This document shows positions 1-10,604 of a stretch of 64,000 bases of DNA, piece after piece. Location: NCBI RefSeq assembly GCF_001641265.1, contig NW_020167522.1, positions 992,001 to 1,056,000 of the forward strand, written 5' to 3'. The notes beneath the pieces are model-generated. The model was given only the letters and a program-made list of their open reading frames with translations, was not told the origin of the DNA and made no database searches. This DNA is from Pseudogymnoascus destructans. Lineage: Eukaryota > Ascomycota > Leotiomycetes > Thelebolales > Thelebolaceae. Both the position numbers and the translations under genes were made by a program. Position 1 is the first letter of the stretch, and each line of letters begins with the position of its first letter.

Positions 1-1088
1 CCGTCGTAAAAAAACTTTGCAGCTGAGCCGTTTGGCCCTATCAGGTGGACTTCGTCTTCCCAAGCAATTACTACCGCGTCATTCCCGCACCACAGAAGAT
101 CCACTGGAAGTGTCTTTGCTTTCGAGTCATGCTCACTCAATCGGTTTTGGAAATCGCTAGTGATAACGTATGCCTTGCCGCTTTCTGTGTATAAGGCTGC
201 AAACTTTCCGTTTGGTGATACGCTTATATGGATAAATGGACCAATATCAAGCATTCGATCATCAGATTCAGTGGCATCCACCACATATATCGTTTCGCCT
301 ATAGCCAGTAAAACTTCTACTGAGCGAGACAGCGTATATGCCGGTGGTACTAGGGTCCAAGAGTGGACGACACCGTCAGGTGGTACGGCCAAGAGTTTCG
401 GCCGTGGCTCCTCATAACGAGAGACAGAGATTAGACGATTGTTTGATAGAAGAGCCACGAACCCGGTGGAATAGAACCTGCGTAAGTTTAGCATTTGCCA
501 ACACCATCTAGTCGACACACTTACCGGCAAGCAATTACACCAAATTCTTCCGCCCCGTGACCCAAAGAAAACTGAGAGAAGTCGCCTTGTAAGTTGTAGT
601 AACAGCGAACCGTTCCATCCTGGGTAACTACTAATAGTTTCTCATCCTCCGACCACCCGAGGCCTTTGATGGAACCTTTGTCCCAGTTGATACGCCTAAT
701 GAGCTTTCCGGCACAACTACACACATCAATGCTTGATTTGGAAGCTTGACTGCCACGGAAAGTATGCAATTTTGCCTCATCATGGTATAGAGCTGTGATA
801 ATTGTTAGTGTACGGTGAAAGACGTGCGGCTGTCCAACTGCAGACGAGCCGTCAAAGGACGCTCAAGGTGTCTTGACAATAAAGGGTCAAATAGAAGCAG
901 CATCATGAGGCAAGGCAAATGCCCCAAAACTGAGCATTTCAAAATAACATACCTATAGCTCCGCCATAAGGGGCTCCTGTCACAATGTGATTCTCAAGCT
1001 CAAGATCCTGGTCAAACACTTCAGTGTAGAGCTGGACCTTGCGATAGTACCTTTCCCCCAGCTTTTCCCAATCTGCAGTGGGATTCAT
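1..1088 (-). CDS. VPS16: Vacuolar protein sorting protein 16 (partial, 3' end beyond window)
   Basis: N-terminal part of Vps16, a core subunit of the HOPS and CORVET tethering complexes that drive endosome and vacuole fusion. I join three exons on the minus strand: 1088-953, 792-525 and 477 to beyond the left edge. Introns have GTATGT and GTAAGT donors and CAG acceptors, the first with a CTAAC branch site, and phase is kept across both. The protein starts MNPTADWEKLGERYYRKV and continues through GKLIRRINWDKGSIKGLGWS and QGDFSQFSLGHGAEEFGVIA, which I recognise as the Vps16 N-terminal beta-propeller. The start at 1088 is the first ATG of the conserved frame. The gene diverges from the Doa4-like gene at 1625. 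The C-terminal alpha-solenoid lies outside the window. Confidence 0.9.
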
Positions 1089-1624
1089 CCTTGCAACATC
1101 AACCTCATTCTGTACATTAACAAATCAATAATTGTATATAGTCGATGTAGCATCCAAGCGCCCCGGATATCTACGCAAGTGGAAGGAAGGACGATGAATT
1201 CACGTGCCGTGTGAGTGGTATCTGGTTGTCTTTGTCCATGCGCTTATGGTGCCAGGATCCACCCTTTTTCCGCGCGGCTGTGCGGCCGCTCACCACCGAG
1301 GCCGACCACGATGGTGGCGCAACGCGAATTCACCGCTGGAACTCGTCATCAGAAACGCGTATTTGCAAATCCTCGATATTGCAAGACCCTACTTCATAAT
1401 CGATATCTCCAATACGGGCAGTTCCCACCAAAAGTCTGAACCTCAGCAGCACGCAGCATATAAACCACTCGGGCACTGGAGACTCATTGTTTCAGTCATC
1501 ACGAAGGGTCCAAGTGAAATCGCTCAGTCTTGCCTACATACCAACTGTAGCCGCATGTTTGCTTCAACCCAGACAAGGTGCAATATGCGTCGAGGCCTTT
1601 TAGATTACTGAAGTTGGATTGGAA
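1089..1624. promoter_or_regulatory. Shared intergenic region between VPS16 and the Doa4-like gene
   Basis: 536 bp between two divergent start codons. It must hold both promoters and 5' leaders. Short open frames here have no recognisable protein features. I see no clear TATA box, repeat or RNA gene. Confidence 0.5.
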
Positions 1625-4600
1625 ATGAGCACGGGTGCAACCCTGGGCCGTCCACCAAACAGGCCGTTGTCTATGTATGGCGCCGGGCAAACTCCTCAAG
1701 GGGGGGGTTCGGATGCGAATGGCCATGGCGCAGCTGGCGACAATGGAAAGAAGTTACCTGCGCGAGTTTTCCAACACATCGATGACCTTCTAAAGGCGAA
1801 GCCCGAAGTCAATGTACACGCCCCAATACGACGACTTGTCCTCGATGTCGAATCATACTCTAAACAAGCCGATACTCACATCGACTTTCGCCGACCAGAT
1901 CTGGCCTTGCAGGACTACATAAAGGCCTCGATTATTGCCATCGACATTATACCGAGGCACAAAGAATACCCCGATTTGAAGGCAGACCGTGGCGAGCTCC
2001 ATCGTCTCTATGGTGCACTGCAGAAAAGGATATATTCTCAGTACACCCGCTTCGAAGAGGTCAAGGTGGCAATTAAAAAAAACAATGCCGAAAGTGGTAT
2101 TCGACCTGGGTCCGCGAATGTGGTTGCAAATGGGATCGCTCGTGAAGATCAGCATTCACGGGAGCCTCCCGTTGTTCCCAAAAATGACGCCCAAGGCGTG
2201 AAACCCCCATCCGGCGGAGACAAGAAGAGCCCTGCACGTACAAAACCCGTGGTTCATCCCAAACCAAATGCCTTGCTTGGAAAGGCAATCGGCAATCACC
2301 AACGATCGCAAAGCGAGCAAATCAAGCGAGCCCCGAATCTTCATAACGAAGACCTCGAGGGCCGCTTTGCTAGATTGCGCGCGGTTGATACGCAGAGCCA
2401 AGATCAGCGGTCAAAGGTATACCCAACACGACCGTTTGTGAAGACAGGCGCAGAAGACTTTGATGGGCGGTCAGCATTACAGTCAAGCAAGTCTCCAGAC
2501 AAACCGTCTGGACCTCGCGATATGCCAAAGGCTTCGTCAGGGCCACCCCGACCTTTAAAGTTGGCTATGGATGTTCTGATTCCCGATATGCCTAGACCGC
2601 CGGATGCTATCTACAGCCCTGACCGTACGAGTCTCGATGCACGAAGTTTCCCATCCCCCAGGATTGCCCCAAGGCCAAGCTTGAGAGAACCACGCAAGCC
2701 TGTCACTGCACCAACAACCAGCCATTCAACCCGCACAACCCCTAGTGTATCCACTGATACGCTTCCTAATGGACAGAAAGGATCCTCCCCAAGGCCGCCT
2801 TTGGACCGTAAATTGTTTAATTCGACCACTGTCGTAGCCGATGATCTTGTCAATTATATGAAGCAACATCGAATACTATTTGTCGACATTCGCTCACGTC
2901 CAGCATTCGACAGCGGTCATATCATGTCACAGTCTATTCTGTGCATTGAACCTATCGCTTTGGTAGAGGATATGTCGGCAAGCCAATTAGAAGAGAGGCT
3001 TGTTGTTTCGCCTGACAATGAAGCAGATTTGTTTCGAAAGCGTCAGGATTATGACTTCGTTGTATATTATGACCAGTCGTCGTCTTCAAACCTCTATGCT
3101 GACGAAACGAGCAATGTGGAAGAAATCCCATTACGAGACTTCAGCAAAGCTATTTTCGAATATGATTACAATAAAAAGTTAAAATGTCCACCTAAGCTAT
3201 TGGTGGGCGGGTTAGATTCATGGGTGCAATTAATGGGACCCGGCGCTTTGGCTACTTCGAACACTTTACAAACTGTCACACCTCCAATTCCTCACCATGA
3301 TTCACCTATGCGTGCTCCATCAACTTCTTTGAGTTTAGAAAAGCAGTATCAATCAAGGCCACTTACGCAAGATGAAGAATCGAAGTGGCAGAAAAAACTC
3401 ATGGAACCATCAGATGACTTTGCGGGTCGCTTCCCAGATATCGACACATTCGAAAATACCGCCAGGGCTTCCCAAAACAAAAGTATTGCCGAACACAGCA
3501 CTGATTATTCATATGTTGATGCGCATGAGGCTGAGCTTAATTCTTTGGAATTCAGGGAACCAGCACGTCCGGCCCTCGCCTTGTCCAAAAGGAGCTACCA
3601 TGGCGTCTCGGAGAGTGTCTCTTCTTCTGCTTTCCCCCCCCAAAAATCCAGTTGGGGGTTGCCTGAGGTTGATTCTATCTCTCCTTCAGTTTCGGCAAGC
3701 GGAAGAACTGGCCTCGATAATTTCGGTAACACTTGTTACATGAATTCTATCTTGCAAGCCTTCAGTGCGACCCCATGGTTTGTAACGTATCTCCTAGACG
3801 GCTCGATAGACAAGGCTGGGGCACCTCCTCGGAAAAAGGGGGAAGTAAGTGACCCACCACAGTTGATGGTCAGAAACCTTGCTTTCTTGATACGACATCT
3901 TTGGAGCGGTCAATATAACTTTGTAAAACCCCAAACACTCAGGGTACGTTTCTCCTTTACATTCTTGTTCTCCGTTTAATTCTAACCTTCGATAGAATTA
4001 CATATATAGAATTTGCAACCGTGGCCATTCGAATTCTGGGGTTCTTTTCGGCGGCCCGAACCAACAAGATGCCCAAGAGTTTCTTGACTTCCTCCTAAAT
4101 ATAATTGAAGATGAAACGAACCCTGGACGAGATAGGCCTGAGCCCGCGGCCTTAACAACAGCTCAGGAGCAGCAAATAAGAAACGAAGGCCATGCTGCAG
4201 AAATTAAGTTTCATCGGCTAAGATATGCGGCTGCACACCAGTCACCGATCACCGACAAACTCCTCATTTGCACGATGAAGATTTTCAAATGCCAAGAGTG
4301 TGGCTGGAAGACAACTAACCATAGTGACAACTCTCCATACCTTAACGTCAGCATCCCAGACGGGCGAGAGTCGAAATTGTCAGACTTGCTAGGTCGAAGG
4401 TTTAGCAAAGAAGGGAAAGTGAAGGAAGTTTATGATGATGTGAAATGCGATAAATGCTTCGCCGTTCATGGCCGCAAGACACGAAGGTCGGTGACGGAAG
4501 TTATTACTAGGCTTCCGGATACCCTTATTCTCGTTCTTGTCCGCCATACGGCGGATATTAGGAGGAACAATGCGCTTGTCACGTTCCCTCTCGACGACCT

Positions 4601-4862
4601 GAATATGGACGACTATTATTACGGCGTCCCAGACGCCGGCAGAGACAGGCGTGGCAAGAAATCTACCACACATTACCGTTGTTATGCCGTGGTGCAACAT
4701 CTGGGTGAAAATTTGCACTCTGGGCACTATATTACTTTGGTTAGAGATCGAGAACGCACGAGCCAATGGTGGGAGTTCAGCGATCGAAGAATTCGTACGA
4801 TTGATGCCGCATTAACCCAAACCAGTAATTCATATATCATGTTTTACCAGCGCGTGGAATAG
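1625..4862 (+). CDS. Ubiquitin carboxyl-terminal hydrolase with rhodanese domain (Doa4/USP8 type)
   Basis: Cysteine protease that removes ubiquitin from endosomal cargo, as Doa4 does at ESCRT sites. Exons are 1625-3943 and 3996-4862, with one 52-bp intron (GTACGT donor, GATAG acceptor), giving 1061 aa. Domain order: a helical USP8-dimerisation-like region (about residues 45-155), a disordered Pro/Ser-rich linker, a rhodanese-like domain (about 405-540, FVDIRSRPAFDSGHI), then the UCH/USP domain. The Cys box is GLDNFGNTCYMNS with catalytic Cys near residue 704. The His box is GENLHSGHYITLV with His near 1017. CQEC and CDKC pairs look like a zinc-binding insert. Start chosen at the first ATG of the frame; a TTG two codons upstream is ignored. 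Length and architecture fit Doa4 orthologues. Whether it is the Doa4 or a Ubp5-like paralogue cannot be settled here. Confidence 0.9.
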
Positions 4863-5267
4863 TCGAAGCCTTTATTAGCGGATGACATGTGCATAGACGA
4901 GGATTATTGAATATTTGGAGTTCATTTTGTATGCATATATATAGCCGGGTGGAAACCAGCGATAGCATATGACGAGAGCAGGCGTTGATTGACAGTTAAT
5001 GAGATACCAATACAATGATTCAAACCGAAACTGTAATCTAATTAGAGGCTGTCATGTACTACTATGATTCACTATTCAGAGTTGATGAAATATTTAGTTT
5101 TGTGGATAGGATGAGAATGCAATTATGATGCAAATAAATATTTCTAGATATTGCGTTTAATCGGGGTAAAAATCAATTACCTCCGCTCTTACGCTCTACA
5201 CTTCCATACTTTTTACTACCACTATCCTCGGCCACCACCATCACCAACCACATTTTAATATCTCTCC
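4863..5267. promoter_or_regulatory. Intergenic; probable original promoter and 5' leader of the SET gene
   Basis: The first part is the 3' flank of the Doa4-like gene. The last 100 bp are pyrimidine-rich (cctcggccaccaccatcacc and similar), like a fungal 5' leader, and run directly into the hAT target site aatgatgc. This suggests that before the insertion this stretch led into the ATG of the SET-domain gene now at 10598. That is inference from the target duplication. Confidence 0.5.
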
Positions 5268-5275
5268 AATGATGC
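5268..5275. repeat. Left 8-bp target-site duplication of the hAT element
   Basis: aatgatgc, matching the copy at 10597-10604. It contains the start codon of the SET gene (ATG ATG), so a duplicated start remains here. From 5269 that frame reads ten codons and then stops at 5299-5301 inside the element. Confidence 0.9.
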
Positions 5276-5501
5276 CAGTGTTCGGCACGGATCGTGTATG
5301 ATCTGAGCTGATCCGGATATGGATCCGGATTTATCCTATCTGCCATAATTATGATCTATCCGTACGATCTGAGGATATATCCGGATCTTACGGATAATGA
5401 TGCCAAGAATAGCCAAGAGTAGCCAAGGCCACATAATAGACGTAGAATTGATTCTGCAATACTGGTTCAAATACCATTGTAATGTGACGATTACAGTAAA
5501 A

Positions 5502-6691
5502 ATGAGCGACTCGGAATTATCAGATTTGCCGTCAGATCATGAGAGCTATTCTCAAATAGAAGAGCTATCGTTACCACATCTTCCACCTCAACCTACCCCT
5601 ATTTAGCCTTCAGTTGAAGCAGTTGATGTATCGATAAATCTACCTCAACATCCAAGGGTAGTACTACCACCGACATCGTCGAAGCTCTTCACAAAGGGCT
5701 TATATCGTCGGGAATTACTTGATACTTGATGATATGCCTACAACCAGGCTGTGGATATTCACTACCGCCACAAGGATTAAAGCAATCGTCGACCAGTAAT
5801 CTATGGAGGCATTATTCCTTAAAGCATCCAACAGTATCATACGCCCTTAAAAATGAGAAGAGACAGCCGTCTAGTGCGTCAAGCAGTACATCATCGTTCT
5901 TCAACCCACACCCATCAGCTCTACTAAAGCAACCTGGTAATCCTTCAAAGTATAAGGAGTTATTACTACAGTTCATTGTGTCGAATAATCTATCGATACG
6001 CCTTGTTGAAAGCTATTCATTCCGTGAATTAGTTCAATTCTTAAGCCCAACAACTATGGCAATATCAGCTCGTACGCTACACCGAGAACTACAGCGTCAG
6101 TTCTCATATCACCGAGGCCAGCTACCTTGAGCTCCATTCTCATATTAAGAGAGGAGGCCGGATATCAATAACGACAGATGCATGGTCTGCACGGAATTAT
6201 ACAGACTACGCTGCGATTACTGCACACTGGATCAACGATAAATGGCAACAGAAATCTAAAGTACTTGACATTGTACATCTTCAAGAGCCTATCCATAGCG
6301 GCGAATATCTAGCTCAACAATTAGCAATTGTAACGGGCGATATGGGTATTACAGGAGCTGTCTTTACCTGTACAAGGGATAACGCCTCAGCTAATACTGT
6401 TATGCTTGCGGAATATGAGAAAATAGCCAGAGACCAGGAAGTTACAACACAACAACCCTGGACGTTTAGAATCAAGGAAGGAGATGTACGATGCATAGCC
6501 CATATTATCAATATTGCTGTTCAAGATGCTCTTAAGACTTTAAAAGCAGCCCCTGCTGAGCAAGTTGAGAGTTATCAGTGTGAGCAGGGAGCTGCGCAGA
6601 TTCCAGTAAGCTTCGATAGTAATATTGAAGTTAAGAATACTCTTGGTAAGCTACGAAGACATATCTATGTATTCAGAAATCGAAGGCAATG
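5502..6691 (+). pseudogene. hAT transposase N-terminal half, broken
   Basis: Opens with MSDSELSDLPSDHES and meets an in-frame TAG at 5604-5606 where CAG (Gln) is expected. The frame shifts near 5725 and again near 6125. Readable pieces are a BED-type zinc finger (CLQPGCGYS... NLWRHYSLKH) and the hAT core (RISITTDAWSARNYTDYAA, VFTCTRDNASAN, VRCIAHIINIAVQDAL, LRRHIYVFRNRRQ). These match the order in the second hAT relic at 45699-46766. Sequence identity is lost abruptly at 6692, where an LTR begins. Clearly non-functional. Confidence 0.88.
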
Positions 6692-6913
6692 TGTAATGGT
6701 GGGTGCACCAGATGTGAGAATCTAGCCACCCAAGGAAGGGATGATTTTACTAAGACAACACACTGTCTTAGGAAACAGAGCCAAAGGGTTGTAGCTTAGA
6801 CTATTCCACAACGCAGCAATCAGGTGTGTGATGTAGTGAAGTGGTTCAGACAAGTTGCAACAAATGTTGAGTCTGAGAACTCAGGGATAAGTCAGAGGTT
6901 AGCACCTCACTGA

Positions 6914-8252
6914 TGTAATGGTGGGTGCACCAGATGTGAGAATCTAGCCACCCAAGGAAGGGATGATTTTACTAAGACAACACACTGTCTTAGGAAACAG
7001 AGCCAAAGGGTTGTAGCTTAGACTATTCCACAACGCAGCAATCAGGTGTGTGATGTAGTGAAGTGGTTCAGACAAGTTGCAACAAATGTTGAGTCTGGGA
7101 ACTCAGGGGTAAGTCAGAGGTTAACACCTCACTGACTTTTCAGAAACAAGGTGTAACGCTGACTTCTAAACGATAGAAGACACAGAGGTTCTCTTGCGTA
7201 AAGGTTTACTTATCAGAGGAGGCAGGGGATCAGACACAAAGGCTTCAAGTAACACGTTACTAGTATATAACAAATACTGTATTGAGTTGAGCACGAAGCT
7301 CCTATCTAAGGAAATACTATCTACTTATATAGTGGCGTCGTGCCTCATGGGTAATCTGGATAGTTGGCGGATAGCTAGATATTCAGGATAGTTCGTGGAT
7401 AGCTCAACTATCCAATATCCACTAGTTTCTGCAACTATCCATTAGCCCCGTCACATGGCAGCCTACCCCGCTTGCCCCCTGTGACTCACACGTCACGTTA
7501 CTAGGCCCTGGTCCTGTAACCATGACGTCACGTTACCGTAGCCGTAACACAAGGAGTAACAAGATGAATGCTTGGAAGCCTGGAAAAGACGTGGAAGTAT
7601 GTGATAGTCAATTTACTGTATTGCCTGCTTGCCCTTTCTTAAGGAAAGGGCAATCCTATTTATGCCAAAGGAGTGTAGTTCTCTCATTTTCCATGACTTT
7701 CCATGACTAACCAGGCTTGGTAAATGTATTAGAAATCAAGTGCGACCCACAACTAGCTTGCTAATCATGTAGTGAACGTAAGAGAATCCCATAGAACCAT
7801 CTCTTGGGTTCCTAGCCTATAGGAAGTTAAAAGGAGGTCCAAGGTCAGAGTACCTATAGACAAATTATGTCATAACTTAACCAATCTTGTGGGTAACTAA
7901 GGAGCGATGACGTGTAATGAATCATAGAGGGTTGTAGAAGCTTCTAGAGCTATCGTTCATGTTCCTAGGCCTCTAGTTGGTAGAGATATGCCATGTGGTA
8001 GTATTGGCCCACCCCCTTAAGGAGGATATTTTCTTAATAACTTGTTCAATGAGTGTCCAAATGATATGCCGTGATGTATGTAGCATAAACAGATGTAGTA
8101 GAAGAGTTTGCAGCAATCGTTGAGTAGTATTGCTTCTGTTGTTGGTGTGATAAGCCAAGATATGTATGGTGACTTGTAGGTTTGAGGAGGAGATTTCTAA
8201 GTTTGCTCTTGAGTTTGATAGCAAACTGAGTGCAACGAATGTCAGTATGACA
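6914..8252 (+). mobile_element. Inner solo LTR A2, inserted in the outer LTR
   Basis: Same family and orientation as the outer LTR (TGTAATGG... to ...TATGACA). It is flanked by the exact 5-bp duplication ACTGA (6909-6913 and 8253-8257). Without its own insertion (LTR-B plus duplication) it is about 936 bp, close to the other copies. The first 222 bp therefore appear twice in tandem (6692-6913 and 6914 onward), which is a result of nesting and not a separate tandem duplication. Confidence 0.85.
7152..7549 (+). mobile_element. Solo LTR of a second family (LTR-B), inside LTR A2
   Basis: 398 bp, starting TGTAACGCTGACTTC and ending GCCGTAACA, flanked by the exact 5-bp duplication CAAGG (7147-7151 and 7550-7554). 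Removing it restores the sequence seen uninterrupted near 8265-8285 (cagaaacaaggagtaac). Unrelated to family A beyond the TGTAA start. Contains several ggatag/ctatcc inverted motifs around 7357-7440. Confidence 0.87.
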
Positions 8253-8496
8253 ACTGACTTTTCAGAAACAAGGAGTAACAAGATCAATGCTTGGAAGCTT
8301 GGAAAAGACGTGGAAGTATGTGATAGTCGATTTACTGTATTGTCTGCTTGCCCTTTCTTAACGAAAGAGCAATCCTATTTATGCTAAAGGAGTGTAGTTC
8401 TCTCATTTTCCAAGACTTTCCATGACTTACCAGGCTTGGTAACTGTAGTCGACGTAAGAGAATCCCATAGAACCATCTCTTAGGTTCATAGCCTAT

Positions 8497-9406
8497 TGTC
8501 ATACTGACATTCGTTGCACTCAGTTTGCTATCAAACTCAAGAGCAAACTTGGAAATCTCCTCCTCAAACCTACAAGTCACTATACATATCTTGGCTTATC
8601 ACACCAACAACAAGAGCAATACTACTCAACGATTGCTACAACCATCTATGATTCATTACACGTCATCGCTCCTTAGTTACTGGGCCGATATTACCACATA
8701 GCATATCTCTACAACCCTCTATGATTCATTACATGACATCACTCATACTACCACATGACATATCTCTACCAACTAGAGGCCTAGGAGCATGAACGATAGC
8801 TCTAAAAGCTCCTACGAACCTCTATGATTCATTACATGTCATCGCTCTTTAGTTACCCACAAGATTGGTTAAGTTATGACATAATTTGTCTATGACATAA
8901 TTTGTCTATAGGGGTACTCTGACCTTGGACCTCCTTTTACTTCCTATAGGCTACGAACCTAAGAGATGGTTCTATGGGATTCTCTTACGTCGACTACAGT
9001 TACCAAGCCTGGTAAGTCATGGAAAGTCTTGGAAAATGAGAGAACTACACTCCTTTAGCATAAATAGGATTGCCCTTTCGTTAAGAAAGGGCAAGCAGAC
9101 AATACAGTAAATCGACTATCACATACTTCCACGTCTTTTCCAAGCTTCCAAGCATTCATCTTGTTACTCCTTGTTTCTGAAAAGTCAGTGAGGTGTTAAC
9201 CTCTGACTTACCCCTGAGTTCCCAGACTCAACATTTGTTGCAACTTGTCTGAACCACTTCACTACATCACACACCTGATTGCTGCGTTGTGGAATAGTCT
9301 AAGCTACGACCCTTTGGCTCTGTTTTCTAAGACAGTGTGTTGTCTTAGTAAATTCATCCCTTCCTTGGGTGGCTAGATTCTCACATCTGGTGCACCCACC
9401 ATTACA
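8497..9406 (-). mobile_element. Inner solo LTR A3, opposite orientation
   Basis: 910 bp, uninterrupted, reading TGTAATGG (at 9406) to TATGACA (at 8497) on the minus strand. It is flanked by the exact 5-bp duplication CCTAT (8492-8496 and 9407-9411). This is the cleanest full-length copy and defines the family-A LTR. Its insertion into the plus-strand outer LTR creates the large inverted repeats seen between about 7740 and 9876. Confidence 0.88.
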
Positions 9407-9876
9407 CCTATAGGAAGTAAAAGGAGGTCCAAGGTCAGAGTACCCCTATAGACAAATTATGTCATAGACAAATTATGTCATAAACAAATTATGTCATAAC
9501 TTAACCAATCTTGTGGGTAACTAAAGAGCGATGACATGTAATGAATCATAGAGGTTCGTAGGAGCTTTTAGAGCTATCGTTCATGCTCCTAGGCCTCTAG
9601 TTGGTAGAGATATGTCATGTGGTAGTATGAGTGATGTCATGTAATGAATCATAGAGGGTTGTAGAGATATGCTATGTGGTAATATCGGCCCAGTAACTAA
9701 GGAGCGATGACGTGTAATGAATCATAGATGGTTGTAGCAATCGTTGAGTAGTATTGCTCTTGTTGTTGGTGTGATAAGCCAAGATATGTATAGTGACTTG
9801 TAGGTTTGAGGAGGAGATTTCCAAGTTTGCTCTTGAGTTTGATAGCAAACTGAGTGCAACGAATGTCAGTATGACA

Positions 9877-10222
9877 CTTATCACAAGCCGCACATGAAGA
9901 ACGACAAATGCGCTACCAACAAGGTGAAGAAAGAGATAGGGCTGACCGTCTTAACGAGACCTTATACGACATCCCAGATGACGATATCCTAGATAACGAA
10001 GATATAAGAGAAGATGGTAATAATGAGGAGCCTATACTTCCAACTATTCATGAAGATGAAGATAAGGATATGCCGTCCTCGCCACCAATGCCTATCCAAC
10101 ATGCTCAGAAGACACTTGATATCTTTCAAGCTACTCGTCAAGACCCCATAAATACTTTAGGTATTAGTAGGTCTGGCCGGCCTCATCAAGCAAGGTGGAG
10201 AGATGTTCTTAAGCATATATAA
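9877..10222 (+). pseudogene. hAT right-arm coding remnant
   Basis: An open frame (ATG at 9908) running into the hAT right arm, encoding an acidic tail (DIPDDDILDNEDIREDGNN) and ending SGRPHQARWRDVLKHI. The frame is open upstream to the LTR boundary at 9877 (LSQAAHEERQ). It probably is the C-terminal tail of the hAT protein after loss of the middle. I do not recognise an hAT dimerisation motif in it. Confidence 0.45.
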
Positions 10223-10596
10223 TAGATAATAGCGTTCTGATAATCTTCTGATAATCGTGGTACTTAGATAGAGGAATATACATGATTCGTTCTCACAGCT
10301 TACTAGAGATGGCGAGAGTGATGCTGATAGATGTAATACTTTAACTTAACCATAAAACAGTATTAATTGTATGAGGGACTGTTCACATGATGCATAAATC
10401 TTACACGTGATAGCCGAGTACTCGCTGGGTTTTTACAGAGTGACCGAGTATTGACCTCACTAACCGAGTCGAGTAAAAGGTTCAGCTACTCACCCAGCTG
10501 AGTAACCCACTGAGCAAGTGAGCCGAGTATTGAGCGAGTAGTGCGCAGCCTAGTGAGGGCTCAGGATCAGATCCGGATACGATCCGCCGAACACTG
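10223..10596 (+). repeat. hAT right subterminal region with repeated gagta/accgagt motifs
   Basis: Non-coding right end of the hAT element. Many short copies of gagta, accgag and actcg in both orientations lie between about 10405 and 10550, ending with the TIR at 10586-10596. Subterminal motif clusters are usual transposase-binding sites in hAT elements. The second hAT relic has a similar cluster of ctcgagta motifs (46875-46950). Confidence 0.6.
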
Positions 10597-10604
10597 AATG
10601 ATGC
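10597..10604. repeat. Right 8-bp target-site duplication of the hAT element
   Basis: aatgatgc, identical to 5268-5275. It supplies the ATG ATG now used as the start of the SET gene. Confidence 0.9.

Larger units (their letters stand above)
6692..9876 (+). mobile_element. Outer solo LTR (family A), split by two later LTR insertions
   Basis: Its sequence is spread over 6692-6913, 8258-8496 and 9412-9876, about 926 bp when the insertions are removed. It starts TGTAATGGTGGGTGC and ends GTCAGTATGACA, with the TG...CA ends of an LTR. The flanks do not match (caatg on the left, cttat on the right). Together with the missing middle of the hAT gene, this suggests recombination between two former LTR copies that deleted host DNA between them. 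No gag or pol sequence is left. The retrotransposon class is unknown. Confidence 0.8.
5276..10596 (+). mobile_element. hAT-superfamily DNA transposon, degenerate, carrying nested LTRs
   Basis: Bounded by terminal inverted repeats: CAGTGTTCGGC at 5276 and its exact complement ending at 10596, followed on both sides by a GGATCGT motif offset by 2 bp. It is flanked by a perfect 8-bp duplication (aatgatgc), the hAT hallmark. The left arm 5276-6691 encodes a broken BED-finger transposase; the right arm is 9877-10596. Between them is a 3.2-kb nest of solo LTRs, and roughly the C-terminal half of the transposase is absent. Subterminal DNA near the right end (about 10400-10560) is rich in gagta/ccgagt motifs, common in hAT ends. 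The element cannot move on its own. Confidence 0.9.

Noticed and set aside
6692..7140. Simple 222-bp tandem duplication
   Set aside because: Target duplication ACTGA shows that it is an LTR inserted into a related LTR.
8160..9890. CRISPR-like or regulatory inverted array
   Set aside because: The repeats are accounted for by the solo LTR copies and their orientations.
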